NCBI GenBank assembly: GCA_011947345.1
Contig: JAAVTG010000584.1
Coordinates: 62,001 to 126,000, forward strand
DNA: 64,000 nucleotides
Source of the DNA: Phytophthora quininea
Taxonomy: Eukaryota; Oomycota; Peronosporomycetes; Peronosporales; Peronosporaceae
Reading direction: 5' to 3'
Every line of letters starts with the position of its first letter. Within the stretch, counting starts at the first letter, position 1. Of the stretch, positions 22,785 to 32,983 are shown one piece after another. Below the pieces are notes generated by a model. It saw only the letters and a program-made list of their open reading frames with translations. It did no database searches and was not told the origin of the DNA. Made by a program: the position numbers and the translations under genes.

Positions 22785-25010
22785 CTACGAGCGCCGGGTT
22801 TCGAGCGGAAACCTCCGGTGCAACCACTGCGCGAGGTACCGCAGCACGTCCTCTTTCTCGGGCTCCTCGTAGACCAAGTGGTACAGACCATCGAACAGCT
22901 TGTACTCCTTGTCCAAAGTCCCCATCGTGGCGAAGAATTTGATCGCCGCCTGCTGGTCGGAAATTCCATCCGCCGATCCTGCGAGGAAGAGTGTCGGGAC
23001 CGCACAGAAGGCGCTGTCGGAATCTGTGACGCGCTCGTCTTCCTGGAGACGGATCATGGCCTGGAGCGATTCTTGTCCACTGCGAGTCGTCATCATGTCC
23101 TTGATGGTGAGAGGGTCGGCCTGGAACTTCTTTATGAAGGCCGGGTCTCGGCACAAGAGCTCTTGCTGCACACCCGGAACGACCTTGGCTGTAGGAAAAA
23201 CCGCCACTAGCGGCTTGGCGAGCTTCGCCTGCGCCCACAGCATCGGATTCCAGGTCACCCCAATCGTAGGGGAGCCCCACACTGCTGCGTGAAACTTGTG
23301 CTCCCCGACAGAACAGTGTGGAGACCAACGAGAGATCCGAACGACGTGCCGGCGATGATCAGCGGCAACTCCGGCAGCGACAACAGATTTTTGCCGTGCG
23401 GGTGACGAGGGCGGTGGTGTTTCCGCCAGTACCGCAGCGCGTCCGAGTAGATCGACCTCTTGGCGAACGTGACGAACTCGTTGGTGTCCTCCACGAGGTG
23501 GTTGAAATTGCTGATGTGGGCTCGAGTCTTGTGTTCGTCCAGGTCGCTAACGCCGTGGTTCAGCAGGTCGTATGTGATGACTCCGAAGCCTTCCATGCAA
23601 TACCGTTCGTAGAGGCTTACGTTGCGTCGGCAGTGGTCACCAAGGCCATGCAGGCAGAGAATGACGCCGCGCAAGGGCTCCTTCTCGGGCGGAAACAAGG
23701 AGAAGTAGAAGAGCGTCTGCCCTCGTTTGTTCTGGAACCTGCCCTCATAGTGCTGCAGGCGAAGCGTTGGCGGGTAGGACGTAGAAGCGTTTGCCGTCGA
23801 CACCGACCGAGGAATTGATCCGTTGCTCAATCCAGAGCTGGAGTCTGTTCGCCACTGACCCTGGGAAGAGGACCTCCGTCGTGGGGCGTCTTGTGCACTG
23901 AGAAACCGATGCTGCTCCTTGGCTTTCTGCAAGAGAGATGGAGACGTCGAGCTCAAGGCTGTCGAGGACTTTGGCCGCGGTTTCTCCGTCCGTGGTTTCA
24001 AATCCTCGCCCGGTGACACTTGGCGCTGGCTACGAGCAGATCTCACGGACACTGGTGCTTTGGAGAGCGCCATGGAGTCAAAGCTCGGGCGGATTGTCTT
24101 GCTGGGATCGAAAGAAGGGTCTTCTGGACAAGCCAACGTGTTCCTTCGGTGGCCATGCAGTTCGTCCTCCGACGAGGAAGAAATCGAGATCGAATACGGC
24201 CGCGGATGGTCGCTTGGCTTGCGCGAGCTTCGGCGAGAAGAAGGGTGTCGGTCATGCAGACGCCTCAAACGCAAGCTGTCTCGAGGGTGGCTGTCACTCG
24301 GTCTCGCAATCGGGTAGGCGTTGTACACTTCTCCGGCACAAGGCGAACGAAGCGAACCAACACCGTCGACGACTTTGATCGCGGAATCTCTTGTGGCGTT
24401 GACGGAGGACTTGTCGACCGACGCCCGAGCTTGTTCGGTGCACACGGTGGTTTGGCAAAGAGATTCTTGGCTGGAGAGATGAAGCCGCGGCTCGCCGAGA
24501 CGGTTTCCGGTGTCGATCGTACTCTTCATCCTCTGTTCTAGCCGAAGCTGATTGCGATACAGGCATGCTTCCTAAGCTCGATCGCGAAGGTGGGGTTGGT
24601 CGGTGCCCGGGTCTAGACGGCAAACGGGGCTTTGGCTGAGTAGTGGAGGGCATTCGTCGAGAGGAGACCCGGGAATTCCGAGGCGGGCTCATCAGCAGTT
24701 GCGCAGGCACCTGACACGGTTCTTCCTCTAAAAGCGACGGTGCCGTTTTCGATGTTGATCTTGGTCGCGAGTCATCGGACGTCGACTCGGCAGCGAACTG
24801 CACGCTACTCCGCGAAATGTGTCCTTCATCGACCAGTGGCTCCTTGTCCTGTGCTGGTACGTCCTCTGGATGGGGTTTGAGTCGTTTCTCCTCTCGCGAC
24901 TCCCTTTCGTGCGGTGTCTCCTCCATGATCACGGACATCATCAGCGCCCCGCGGCCAGGGACTTGGCCATTGCCGCGTGCGGCGCCGCGTAGTTTTCTGC
25001 AGTTCGGCAT
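22785..25010 (-). CDS. Alpha/beta hydrolase, array copy 3 (frameshifted)
   Basis: About 742 residues after repair. The start at 25010 (MPNCRKLRG) and the following MSVIMEETP match copy 2. A disordered Ser/Arg/Pro-rich region of some 400 residues follows. The hydrolase domain has CLHGLGDHCRR, GTSFGSLVG, GSADGISDQ and DGLYHLVYEE, and the His-rich loop WRKHHRPRHPHGK. A lost G in the GGGG run near 23309 breaks the frame right after VLSG; the next frame continues AVWGSPTIGVTW. At least one more frame change lies somewhere in 24.3-24.5 kb within low-complexity sequence, so I cannot place it exactly. Confidence 0.78.
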
Positions 25011-25680
25011 CTTTTTAAATGTCCATCGTCTGGCAGCGAGACTCTGGTCGAGAGGCAGACAAGCAGCGACAGCATGAGAAGGCACAGAGACTCGGCGGTT
25101 GTCTTCCCAGCTCCCAGGCCGGAATGGAGAAGCGCCATGGACGGGGGTTTCTCTCATAAGCACGGCAACATCGCACAGACAAAGCGTATCGGACCTTCAT
25201 GGACTGGGCAGCGCCGATGACTGAGGCAATTGCGGGCGAAAATCTCCTCGTTCCTCGTCCAGCAAGGTGGACGACCGACGTCCTCTTGCTTCGCCCGAGC
25301 GGGCGTGATGCATTTCGCCGCCGCAGAGCCTCTTCCCTCAGGATGCATGCGGCCAGCTCTTGCTGCGGCTGCGGTCACCAGCGTGACTGCTCCCCATCCG
25401 ACGATTTATCATCGCTGTGTCATTTTGCCGACTTGCGGTCTTCAGCGCTCCGGACCCCAACGACAACACAGCTGTGTTGCTAAACCGGCATGGCGAGCTT
25501 CCGTGCTGGCGGGTCTACTCGTACCGGCGGAACGGACTGTCTGAGCGACAGCCACTGCAACCAGATCAACTCCACCGAGAAACAGACGCCGATTGCGATC
25601 TTGTTAGGTCAAGCACAGCGCTTCAACCTGTTAGGCATTGCGGGTATTGAATAGTGTCATTATAGTACTCTGTGAGTGTT
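25011..25680. other. Spacer between hydrolase copies 3 and 4
   Basis: No convincing coding frame on either strand and no repeat seen. Short open frames here have no homology that I can recognise. Confidence 0.4.
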
Positions 25681-26943
25681 TTAGCTTCGTGTTTCGACGG
25701 GGAAGCGCCGCCGCAGCCACTGCGCGAGATACCGCAGCACGTCCTCCTTCTCGGGGTCTTCGTACACGAGGTGGAACAGCCCGTCAAATAGTTTGAACTC
25801 CTTGTCCAAATTCCCCATGGACGCAAAGAATTTGATGGCGGCTTGCTGGTCGGCGATCCCATCGGCCGAGCCGGCCAGGAACAGCATGGGCACGGCACAA
25901 AACGGGCTGTCAGGGTTCATCACCCTCGTGTCTTCCTGCAGCCGGACCATCGCCTGCAGGGTCTCGTGCCCACTGCGTGATGTCAGCATGTCCACACAGG
26001 TCAGTGGGTCCGCTTGAAAGTCCTCTAGGAAGGCCGGGTCTCGACAAAGCAGTTCGTGCTGCACTGCCGGCACCACTTTTGCCTTGGGGAACAGCGCCGC
26101 GAGAGGAACTGCGAGCTTCGACTCGGCCCACAGCAGAGGCGTCCAGGTCACGCCGATAGTTGGCGAGGCCCACACTCCCGCATGAAATTTGTGTCGACCG
26201 GCGAGCACGGTGTGCAGGCCGATAAGCGAGCCGAAGGAGGTGCCGGCGATGATCAGCGGGAGCTCTGGCAGCGACACTCGCTTGTGGTCTCGACCGTGCG
26301 GGTGGTGAGGGTGGTGGTGCTCACGCCAGTACCGCAGAGCGTCCGAGTAGATCGACTTCTTGGCGAACGTGATGAAGGCGTTGGTGTCGTCCACGAGGTA
26401 CCGGAAATTGCTGATGTGCGCTCGAGTATTGTGGTCGTCCAGGTCGCTGGTGCCGTGGTTCACCAGGTCGTACGAGATGACGCCGAAGCCTTCTTCGCAC
26501 AAGCGCTCGTACAGCGGGATGTAACGGCGGCAGTGGTCGCCGATGCCGTGCAGACTGAGCACCACGCCGCGCATGGCCATTTCCTCGGGCGGGAAGAGCG
26601 CAAAGTAGTAGAGCGATTGTCCCCGGCGGTTCTGGAATTTGCCCTCGTACGGCCGCAAGTACGGCGGGAGGTGCTGCAGTCGCGACCGCCCGAGCGACGA
26701 GGAGGACGACGACTTGGACGAGGTGGACGACGTCATTGACAGGTCTGCGGGCGAAGCGGACGCCAGCGCCATTGCGACGATGGAGGCGGGGCCGGGGCCG
26801 GGGTCGAGCTTTCTCATTGTGGGCCGCTTCACCGGCGGCCGGAAGGGCAGCGTGGATCGTCGGATCGAGCGAGGCTCAGCCGTGGAGCGCTGGTCCAGCG
26901 GCGCGGATGCTCGCCGCGTGGGCTGGCCTCTGCAGTTCACCAT
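25681..26943 (-). CDS. Alpha/beta hydrolase, array copy 4
   Basis: 420 residues, intact, from the ATG at 26943 (MVNCRGQPTRR). A basic and Ser-rich N-terminal region of about 130 residues leads into PYEGKFQNRRGQSLYYFAL. Catalytic features are SLHGIGDHCRR, GTSFGSLIG (nucleophile), GSADGIADQ (acid) and DGLFHLVYED (His). The His-rich loop here is WREHHHPHHPHGR, the most His-rich of the four. It is the most upstream member of a four-gene head-to-tail array, all on the minus strand, probably produced by tandem duplication. Divergence is concentrated in the N-terminal regions. Confidence 0.83.
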   Translation of the reverse strand: MVNCRGQPTRRASAPLDQRSTAEPRSIRRSTLPFRPPVKRPTMRKLDPGPGPASIVAMALASASPADLSMTSSTSSKSSSSSSLGRSRLQHLPPYLRPYEGKFQNRRGQSLYYFALFPPEEMAMRGVVLSLHGIGDHCRRYIPLYERLCEEGFGVISYDLVNHGTSDLDDHNTRAHISNFRYLVDDTNAFITFAKKSIYSDALRYWREHHHPHHPHGRDHKRVSLPELPLIIAGTSFGSLIGLHTVLAGRHKFHAGVWASPTIGVTWTPLLWAESKLAVPLAALFPKAKVVPAVQHELLCRDPAFLEDFQADPLTCVDMLTSRSGHETLQAMVRLQEDTRVMNPDSPFCAVPMLFLAGSADGIADQQAAIKFFASMGNLDKEFKLFDGLFHLVYEDPEKEDVLRYLAQWLRRRFPVETRS

Positions 26944-29156
26944 GCTTTCGTGAATGCGGCTGGATCGCACGTGGTCGTTAGGAAGGCAATCTCCGAGTGG
27001 CGAGCGAGGGATCGAGGAGTCATTGTGGCTGCCGGCCGGGACAGACGGCGAGATCAGACCCGTGCAGCGCGAGGCGCGGCAACGCCACATCGCCTCTACT
27101 CGGGAAGGCGACAGAGCTCCGAACGTCTTTCATGGGACCACAGGAGCAATGAGTCGCAAGGCAGAGAGGTGACGGCGGCGTTGCCTGCCAGCTCAAAGGT
27201 CGAACAAACACCGCCGGGGGCGACGACCTGCTGGGCAGGACAGCACAGATACTGATACCTTGTCGACGCCGAAGCTGCTGCTGACCATTATCATTGCGCG
27301 GTGCTTTAGGAAAGCATTCGGCCACCAAAAACCAGCTGGGATACAAGAGGAAGTGCTCGTTGCTTGCGGGATTCTCGCCGCAAACGCGCTGGTAGAATGC
27401 AGCGACGACACTCCACTTGGCCTTGAAGTGATTCTCTCACAAGCTTCCGTCCACCCTAGCGCTTGGCGGGCACCCCTGTCAGCCTGGCGCGTGTTCGACT
27501 GGAGCTTTTTGCGGGCAGCATCCGGTTCCGCGTCACCGGCGACGTAGAGAGCTGACTCAAGTGTACGGAGGTTTAAATCGTTTCGATGGGATGGCCGTGG
27601 GAACCGCGCTCCAAACGCAAGATTTGACATCGCTTCCGTCGCTTCCTCCGCGCGGCAGGCTGCAGCGAGCGCGGCTTTCACTTGGAGCTATCCAATGCTA
27701 TGCAAGCGCGTCTGCGCAGTCGACGGGTGGAGAGGCTTTGGCTCGTCACAGTCAGTCTGTGGACCGGCGAGCAGGTCCCGATCTCATTTCACTCGCTGTC
27801 GACCTCGAGCTTTTCCACGACCAGCCTTAGGCCCTGGTTCGTTCCTCTCGGGCAAGCACGGAAACGACGACGGTGCTGGAATGTTTTCATACAGCTCTCG
27901 GGTTGATAGCTATCACTTCGGAAAGATGGATCCGCACGTCTTGATCAGTTTTGTACAGCCTGCGTCAGCGCGAATGCTAGCGCCTGTGGTCCACCACTCA
28001 GGAACTGGCGAGCGGCAAGACTTGACCGTCAAGTGAGAGAACGATCGAGATTTGGAAGCAAAACCGACCAGGTTCAAGTCAAAATGCAATTACGTTCCGG
28101 TACCGTCAAGACCACTCACAACCTTGTGAGTATTGATTGTATTTGTGCGGTTTAGTCGGCTAACTACTCCCAGAGTCGTGAATGTTGACATAGCGTTGGG
28201 ATGTCGGGTTGGATGCAGATAACTTATTAATGTGGGAGGAGCAATCTGTCGTTTTCCCTCTAATCTCCACACCGCCATGGAGAAGAAGATAGTATCGATA
28301 CTCAGCAGTGCTTTGGCCACAGATATTTTTCTCCCAGCGACTAGTCCTTGCAGCGCAAACAAAAAGTTCTAACGGGGCGAGGACTTTTTGGTTTCGAGGT
28401 CGATCCAGGCAAGTCGAGTTTCATAGCAAAATCATCACGACGATGTCATGTTATCCTCGACAGACAATGGTGCACTGATCAATGGTTTCGGAACTCGGAG
28501 CTTGACTTTGAACGAATCAGCGCACTGTTCCTTGCTTAGGATATCAAATGTTTAATAACTTCCTGCTGTACTTTTGAATCTCCACCACCAAAGTAGAGGA
28601 GAAACATGTAAGAGTCCCAAGAGAAACACTTGCACCTGTCTACTTGGCAGCATTCACGCAGGGCTTGTATGAACTTGCAATCTACAGACTGGACAAGAAA
28701 AAGCAAGAAGGAAACACAACGAAATTTCAAGGAAACTCTAGCACGTGAAACGAAGCCGCGACACTCGTGCAGAGTTCGTAAAATGCCGCTATTCACGCCA
28801 TCCGCAGCAAAGCCGCCTTACGAGCGTCGGCGATCGTCGACTCACAGTGTTATTCTTGCGCAATGAGCAATGGAGGCCTTCAAGATCGCCGACAATTTCT
28901 GAGCGGGGCGCAGTTGAAGCCGTTCGATTCCAAATGCACGACGCATGTCTTTCCTACGATGACGCTGGAGTTTATGAGCTTCCTTCTCGACACCAGGAAG
29001 CGCATGAGAACGTTGAAAAACTTTTGCTTTATATTTGCATTCTAAAGCGTTGGCACTTCGTTAGCCAATAAATAGCGCTAGTAGTTAAGAAAATGGTAGA
29101 CAAGACAACAACGGCGGCGGTCACGAGATGCATCGCTGGGTCGTGGGGACGTGGGT
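26944..29156. other. Gene-poor region between hydrolase array and transposon block
   Basis: About 2.2 kb. Opposing open frames of 95-160 codons overlap around 27.2-27.7 kb, but neither shows a recognised motif or believable composition. The part after 28.0 kb becomes AT-richer, with many stops in all frames. I see no repeat, RNA gene or element. Confidence 0.4.
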
Positions 29157-29771
29157 TCAAAGCGACCTCCAGCCTCGATCAATCCTCCTTCTCGTGACCT
29201 CGGTGGCAAATGATGGGAATAGCTGATAACTGTGATGGACAAGGCGTGTAAAGAGGCCTCTGGAGAGAGCCTTGATCGCCCGCTCACTTCTTTTCGGACT
29301 CTTCGCCTTCTTGGCCGGGTAGTAGGCGCGTCGTCGGTACTCCTCCATGCTCTTGGAGGTGGCTACGGGCGTCAGACTGCGGTCCTCGTTGATGCGCGGC
29401 ATGGGCTTGACGGCCTTCCGGCGGCGCTTCTTGTGCGCGTCGCGCGTGAACGGCACGCGGCGGCCGCTAACCGTCACGCCGCCGTGCTTCTCGCGCGTGA
29501 GGAAGTCGGTGGGGATGGGCACGGGCGGCACGAAGCCCTTCTTGTCGTGGTGCTCGTGCTTGAACAGGCGGCGCAGCGAGAAGCGGTGCTTCTTGGCGTC
29601 CACGGGGGCCGGTGCCTGGTTGTCGCTGTGTCTCAGCTTGTGCTTCCAGGCCTTGGGCTCCACGGCGCGCACGTCGTCCACACGCGTGGGCGAGTCGGCC
29701 GAGGTCATGGGGCTGCCGAGGTCCTTGCTGCCGCTGATACCGCGGGGCTTGGTCACTTGCAGCGCCGTCAT
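29157..29771 (-). CDS. Small basic protein of unknown function
   Basis: 204 residues from the ATG at 29771 (MTALQVTKPRG). It is rich in Lys, Arg and His, with blocks KKHRFSLRRLFKHEHHDKKG, PPVPIPTDFLTREKHGG and DAHKKRRRKAVKPMPRINED. These suggest a nuclear or nucleic-acid-binding protein, but no domain is recognised. The open frame continues upstream to about 30047 into the arm of the foldback transposon. I left that part out because the same words recur in the other arm, showing it is repeat sequence. The strong third-position GC bias across this interval supports real coding. Confidence 0.5.
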   Translation of the reverse strand: MTALQVTKPRGISGSKDLGSPMTSADSPTRVDDVRAVEPKAWKHKLRHSDNQAPAPVDAKKHRFSLRRLFKHEHHDKKGFVPPVPIPTDFLTREKHGGVTVSGRRVPFTRDAHKKRRRKAVKPMPRINEDRSLTPVATSKSMEEYRRRAYYPAKKAKSPKRSERAIKALSRGLFTRLVHHSYQLFPSFATEVTRRRIDRGWRSL

Positions 29772-29984
29772 GGAGAGCAAACAAGCTGAAAGAGTGGCCT
29801 GCGGGCGTCGCTTCGAATCGCGAAATGATGGAGAAACTGAAGGAGCCCAGCGACATGCAGATTGAACCTGGGAAACCAGCGCCAGCCAATCCGCGCGCGC
29901 AGGATATTTTATGTAGGTCAAGAAGCCGCCACCTGGCTGGTCACATATGGCTCGCAAGCTGGACAGCAGGGCTGGCCAGTGCTT

Positions 29985-30351
29985 CTCGGCGCGAGCCGCC
30001 TCGGCTCTCCGTCGCTGTGGCGTCGTAGTTGACCCAAAAATTGCCATTCCGGCCGAGCTGCCCCACGCGGCTTGATTGATCGATTGCCAAGCCGGTTGTC
30101 CCCGCGCCCAGATTCGTCTTGCTTTTTCATCAGACGAGCGCTGCTTCCCAATCTCCGGCGGCGATCTTCGTCGTCAACTCGGTCAATCTTGAAACGGTAT
30201 CCCAGACTCGCAGCGTAGCGGCGCGGCCTGCTCTAGAGCCCCCAGCCGCGTCTCGGGAAGCCCACGACACAACACACGGGGCGGCGCCAGCTGGTGCGGG
30301 TGAAGCGAGGTTTGACTTTGCGGCACGCGGCGGGGAGCCTGTCCAAATATT
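29985..30351 (+). repeat. Foldback 1, left arm, outer part
   Basis: Outer 367 bases of the left arm, matching the inverted complement of the right arm inward from 35798. It ends at the hAT insertion, and its last 8 bases (CAAATATT) are the left copy of the hAT target duplication. Confidence 0.85.
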
Positions 30352-31788
30352 CAGGCATGCTCTATCGGGGCATTATGCACATAAAAAGCCAAAAACCCTT
30401 TTGAAACTCTCCAGGAGTGCCCATTTTGCCGCTCGGATTCTAGGCTGTTGAAGGAGTTCTCCAGCCAACATTTGCTGTTACCTACATACCGACACGTTGG
30501 GAGTTGATACACGATGCATGCCACTTTCTGTTGAAGAACTACGTTCGTCTTGGGATTCTCCAAGACGAAAAGGCTAACACGAAATCGAGTGACGCATGGT
30601 GGTTGTGCCTATTTGTGGTCTGCAAGTTGACCGAGAAGATCCGCGCCTGCTTTCGCAAGCTGCAGTATAAAACGGTTACTATGCGCGAACAATACGCTGC
30701 TCTGAATGAACTCCACTTATCACTGGCGTTGAAATTTGAAAGCGAAATGACGAAGGTGAGCCAACTGTCGATTCACCAAAGGTCTCTGAGCATTAACCGT
30801 GATGCTGCCTTCACTCAAGAGACCTTTTCGACAAGATTGCCACGGGACACCACAATGTTCATACATGCCGTCAAGGAGCTGAAGTGGGTTTCGCTGGCAT
30901 GGCTCTGGACCAACCAAACATCCACGAGCATCAAGATGGCGAAGAGGCTTTGGAAGTTTCAGCGCATCTGGCGGACATGGTAGACGAAGATACCCCGAGT
31001 TTCCACGAGGATGAAGACATACCACAACTCAATGAAGTAAATGAACCGACTGAATCCCAGCAATCAACGAGTCAGCAAGACTTGGTGGAAGCTGTTACTA
31101 CAGCTCAGACCGTGATGATCGACGGAATTACCGATATCAAGCTCGATATTGCAGCAGAAGCCCGCGATGCGCCTCCAACGAGGTCGATTGACATCGTGAA
31201 GTGTACGGATGGAGCGTTCCGTCGTCTGCTGATCGCTCATTCAGCAAAATTGCAAGAATACCTAGGTGAATCGGCAACCGAGGAGATCTGGAGCCAGCGC
31301 AAGAACCTGATCCACGAATACAAGCTAAAGCGTGATGTTTGCATAAAGGTGAAGGATCAAGGTGATCTGTCGCTTGAAGACGCGTGGGCTAAAGTCGAAC
31401 CTTGTGGTGAATTTGGAGCGCTCATCGAATTTGCTGTTGGTCTCGCAAGTATTGCTCCAGGAACCCATACTGTGGAAGGGGATTTCAGTACGCTAAACGG
31501 TGTAGCTGGTCCACAGAAGAACTGCAAGCGCGTCAATACTTCGAAGTCATGGAGCTGGCAGACAGATTGGAGTCAAGCAAGAAGGTTATAGCACAACAGT
31601 GAGTTTCTGATCCAACAGAGCGTACGTAGGCTAACCTCACGTACATTTCCATGCGTAAGCTAGTGCCCTTTAGGGTTTTCTGGCAATTCAATACATTTCC
31701 TGTGCAATGCCCCTTTGAAGTTTCCCAACTCTGCCCATTTTACATCAAATCCCATCGACTTTCAAAATGCCCCGTTTGAGCATGCCTG
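30352..31788 (+). mobile_element. hAT-family element nested in the left foldback arm
   Basis: 1,437 bases flanked by 8-bp direct repeats CAAATATT (30344-30351 and 31789-31796). The uninterrupted right arm has this sequence once, which proves insertion. Terminal inverted repeats start CAGGCATGCTC and continue imperfectly over about 26 bases (both have CGGGGCATT). Several TGCCC/GGGCA motifs cluster in the last 100 bases of each end, as in hAT subterminal regions. TIRs beginning CAG and an 8-bp duplication indicate the hAT superfamily. It carries a shortened transposase reading frame and is probably non-autonomous. Confidence 0.85.
30504..31591 (+). pseudogene. Remnant hAT transposase
   Basis: Two overlapping frames, 30504-30983 and 30884-31591, look like one gene with a frame change near 30880-30900. 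The C-terminal part ends EFAVGLASIAPGTHTVEGDF, which resembles the hAT dimerisation region. The usual catalytic blocks of the DDE domain are not recognisable, so most of the enzyme is missing or too diverged. Inactivity is inferred. Confidence 0.5.
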
Positions 31789-31796
31789 CAAATATT

Positions 31797-32228
31797 AGAG
31801 GCCTTGCCGGCGATGTGCTGGACGCGAAAACGAGCGGGCAGTCATCGCCCGCAGCCACCAGCTATTGCGGGCGGCTTGTCTGCCGTTGCCGCGGAGATCG
31901 GCTGGAGATTAAATGAGTTGGGGCGAGGTGGCTACTGGTAGTAGCAACATTTATTTATTCTGCGAGCTTGTTTTATTTATTCTGCCGAGCTTGTTTTCCA
32001 GTTGGCGCGACCCTGGTCTCCTAAGACCTGTCCGTGGCGACATACGAAGCCTGTCGGGCCCCACGTTTACCACGGGCGTGCTTTGCGCGTGTTGCGCGGG
32101 AAAACCTCATGCGCAGGGTAGGGCAATTTGTTCCGCCGCAGGTGTGTGGCGCGGTGTTGAAGTTGAATAGGCTGGTGGCAGATTCGACAGCAGGCTCCGT
32201 GCGTGTGCTCAGGGTTTGCGGTTGGGAG
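31797..32228 (+). repeat. Foldback 1, left arm, inner part
   Basis: Continuation of the left arm after the hAT insertion, pairing with 35000-35430 on the opposite strand. It includes a partial tandem duplication of about 23 bases (ATTTATTCTGCCGAGCTTG-type units, 31953-31997) present in both arms. Open frames seen in this arm recur in the other and are not genes. Confidence 0.85.
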
Positions 32229-32983
32229 TTGTGAGCGAGTGTGAGTACGCATTACCACACTTTCAATTTTGAATGTTTACGTAAAAGAGCATTTGTTCGC
32301 AAGATGAAACATAGTTTTACCGGCGATTCATTTCTTTCCTGAGTGTCGAGGATTGGTTACTTCTTCATGAAAGTTCTACAGGCCATCTAATCCGTGTCCC
32401 TAGCAGTTTTTGATTCCTATTATCTGCATGATATTTTTAAACCAAACGCTTAAATACATCCTGGTTCTTAGAAAAATGCAGCATTATATTGTACTCTCTG
32501 GACAGAACACGAGTGAGTGTTGCAGCTATATGCAAAACGTTTGAAAGACTGTTAGTAGATTACTATTTAACAATCCTTTTGATAACCACGCAGTGTAGAT
32601 TCCTCTCTTCACAAAACTGCAACAATATCATTTGTTAAATATTTTAAATATTCGTTAGCTTATCATCCTTCAGCATCTATGCCATAAATCTCTTAGCTCA
32701 GCCTTGTGCCGGAAATGCAGGAAGTAAAAGTAAGTTGCAGGCCGAAACGTAAAACCACGTGCACGCGTCATCTAGCTGTGGTGCGAAATATCTTAGTGCG
32801 AACTTAAAGTCGATTGTCATTTGAAAATGCCCAATACTTTTTCTCTCTTGGAAGCTAAAACCTTCCAAAAAATGCGAGTAGCCTGAGGGAACTAAGCCCG
32901 CAAACGCAGCCTCTGCGCACAGTACTGTGATATTGTTTTACACTTAACGAAAAATAGTATATTTAACGACAGAAACATAACTA
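32229..32983. other. Central AT-rich region of foldback 1
   Basis: Single-copy DNA between the left arm and the pogo-like element, rich in A and T with stops in every frame. No gene or RNA is seen. Confidence 0.5.

Noticed and set aside
27193..27681. Opposed open frames of 162 and 95 codons
   Set aside because: Neither has a motif or believable composition, and they overlap each other on opposite strands.
29772..30047. N-terminal extension of the small basic protein into the foldback arm
   Set aside because: The same words recur, mirrored, in the opposite arm near 35740, so this is transposon sequence that happens to be open.
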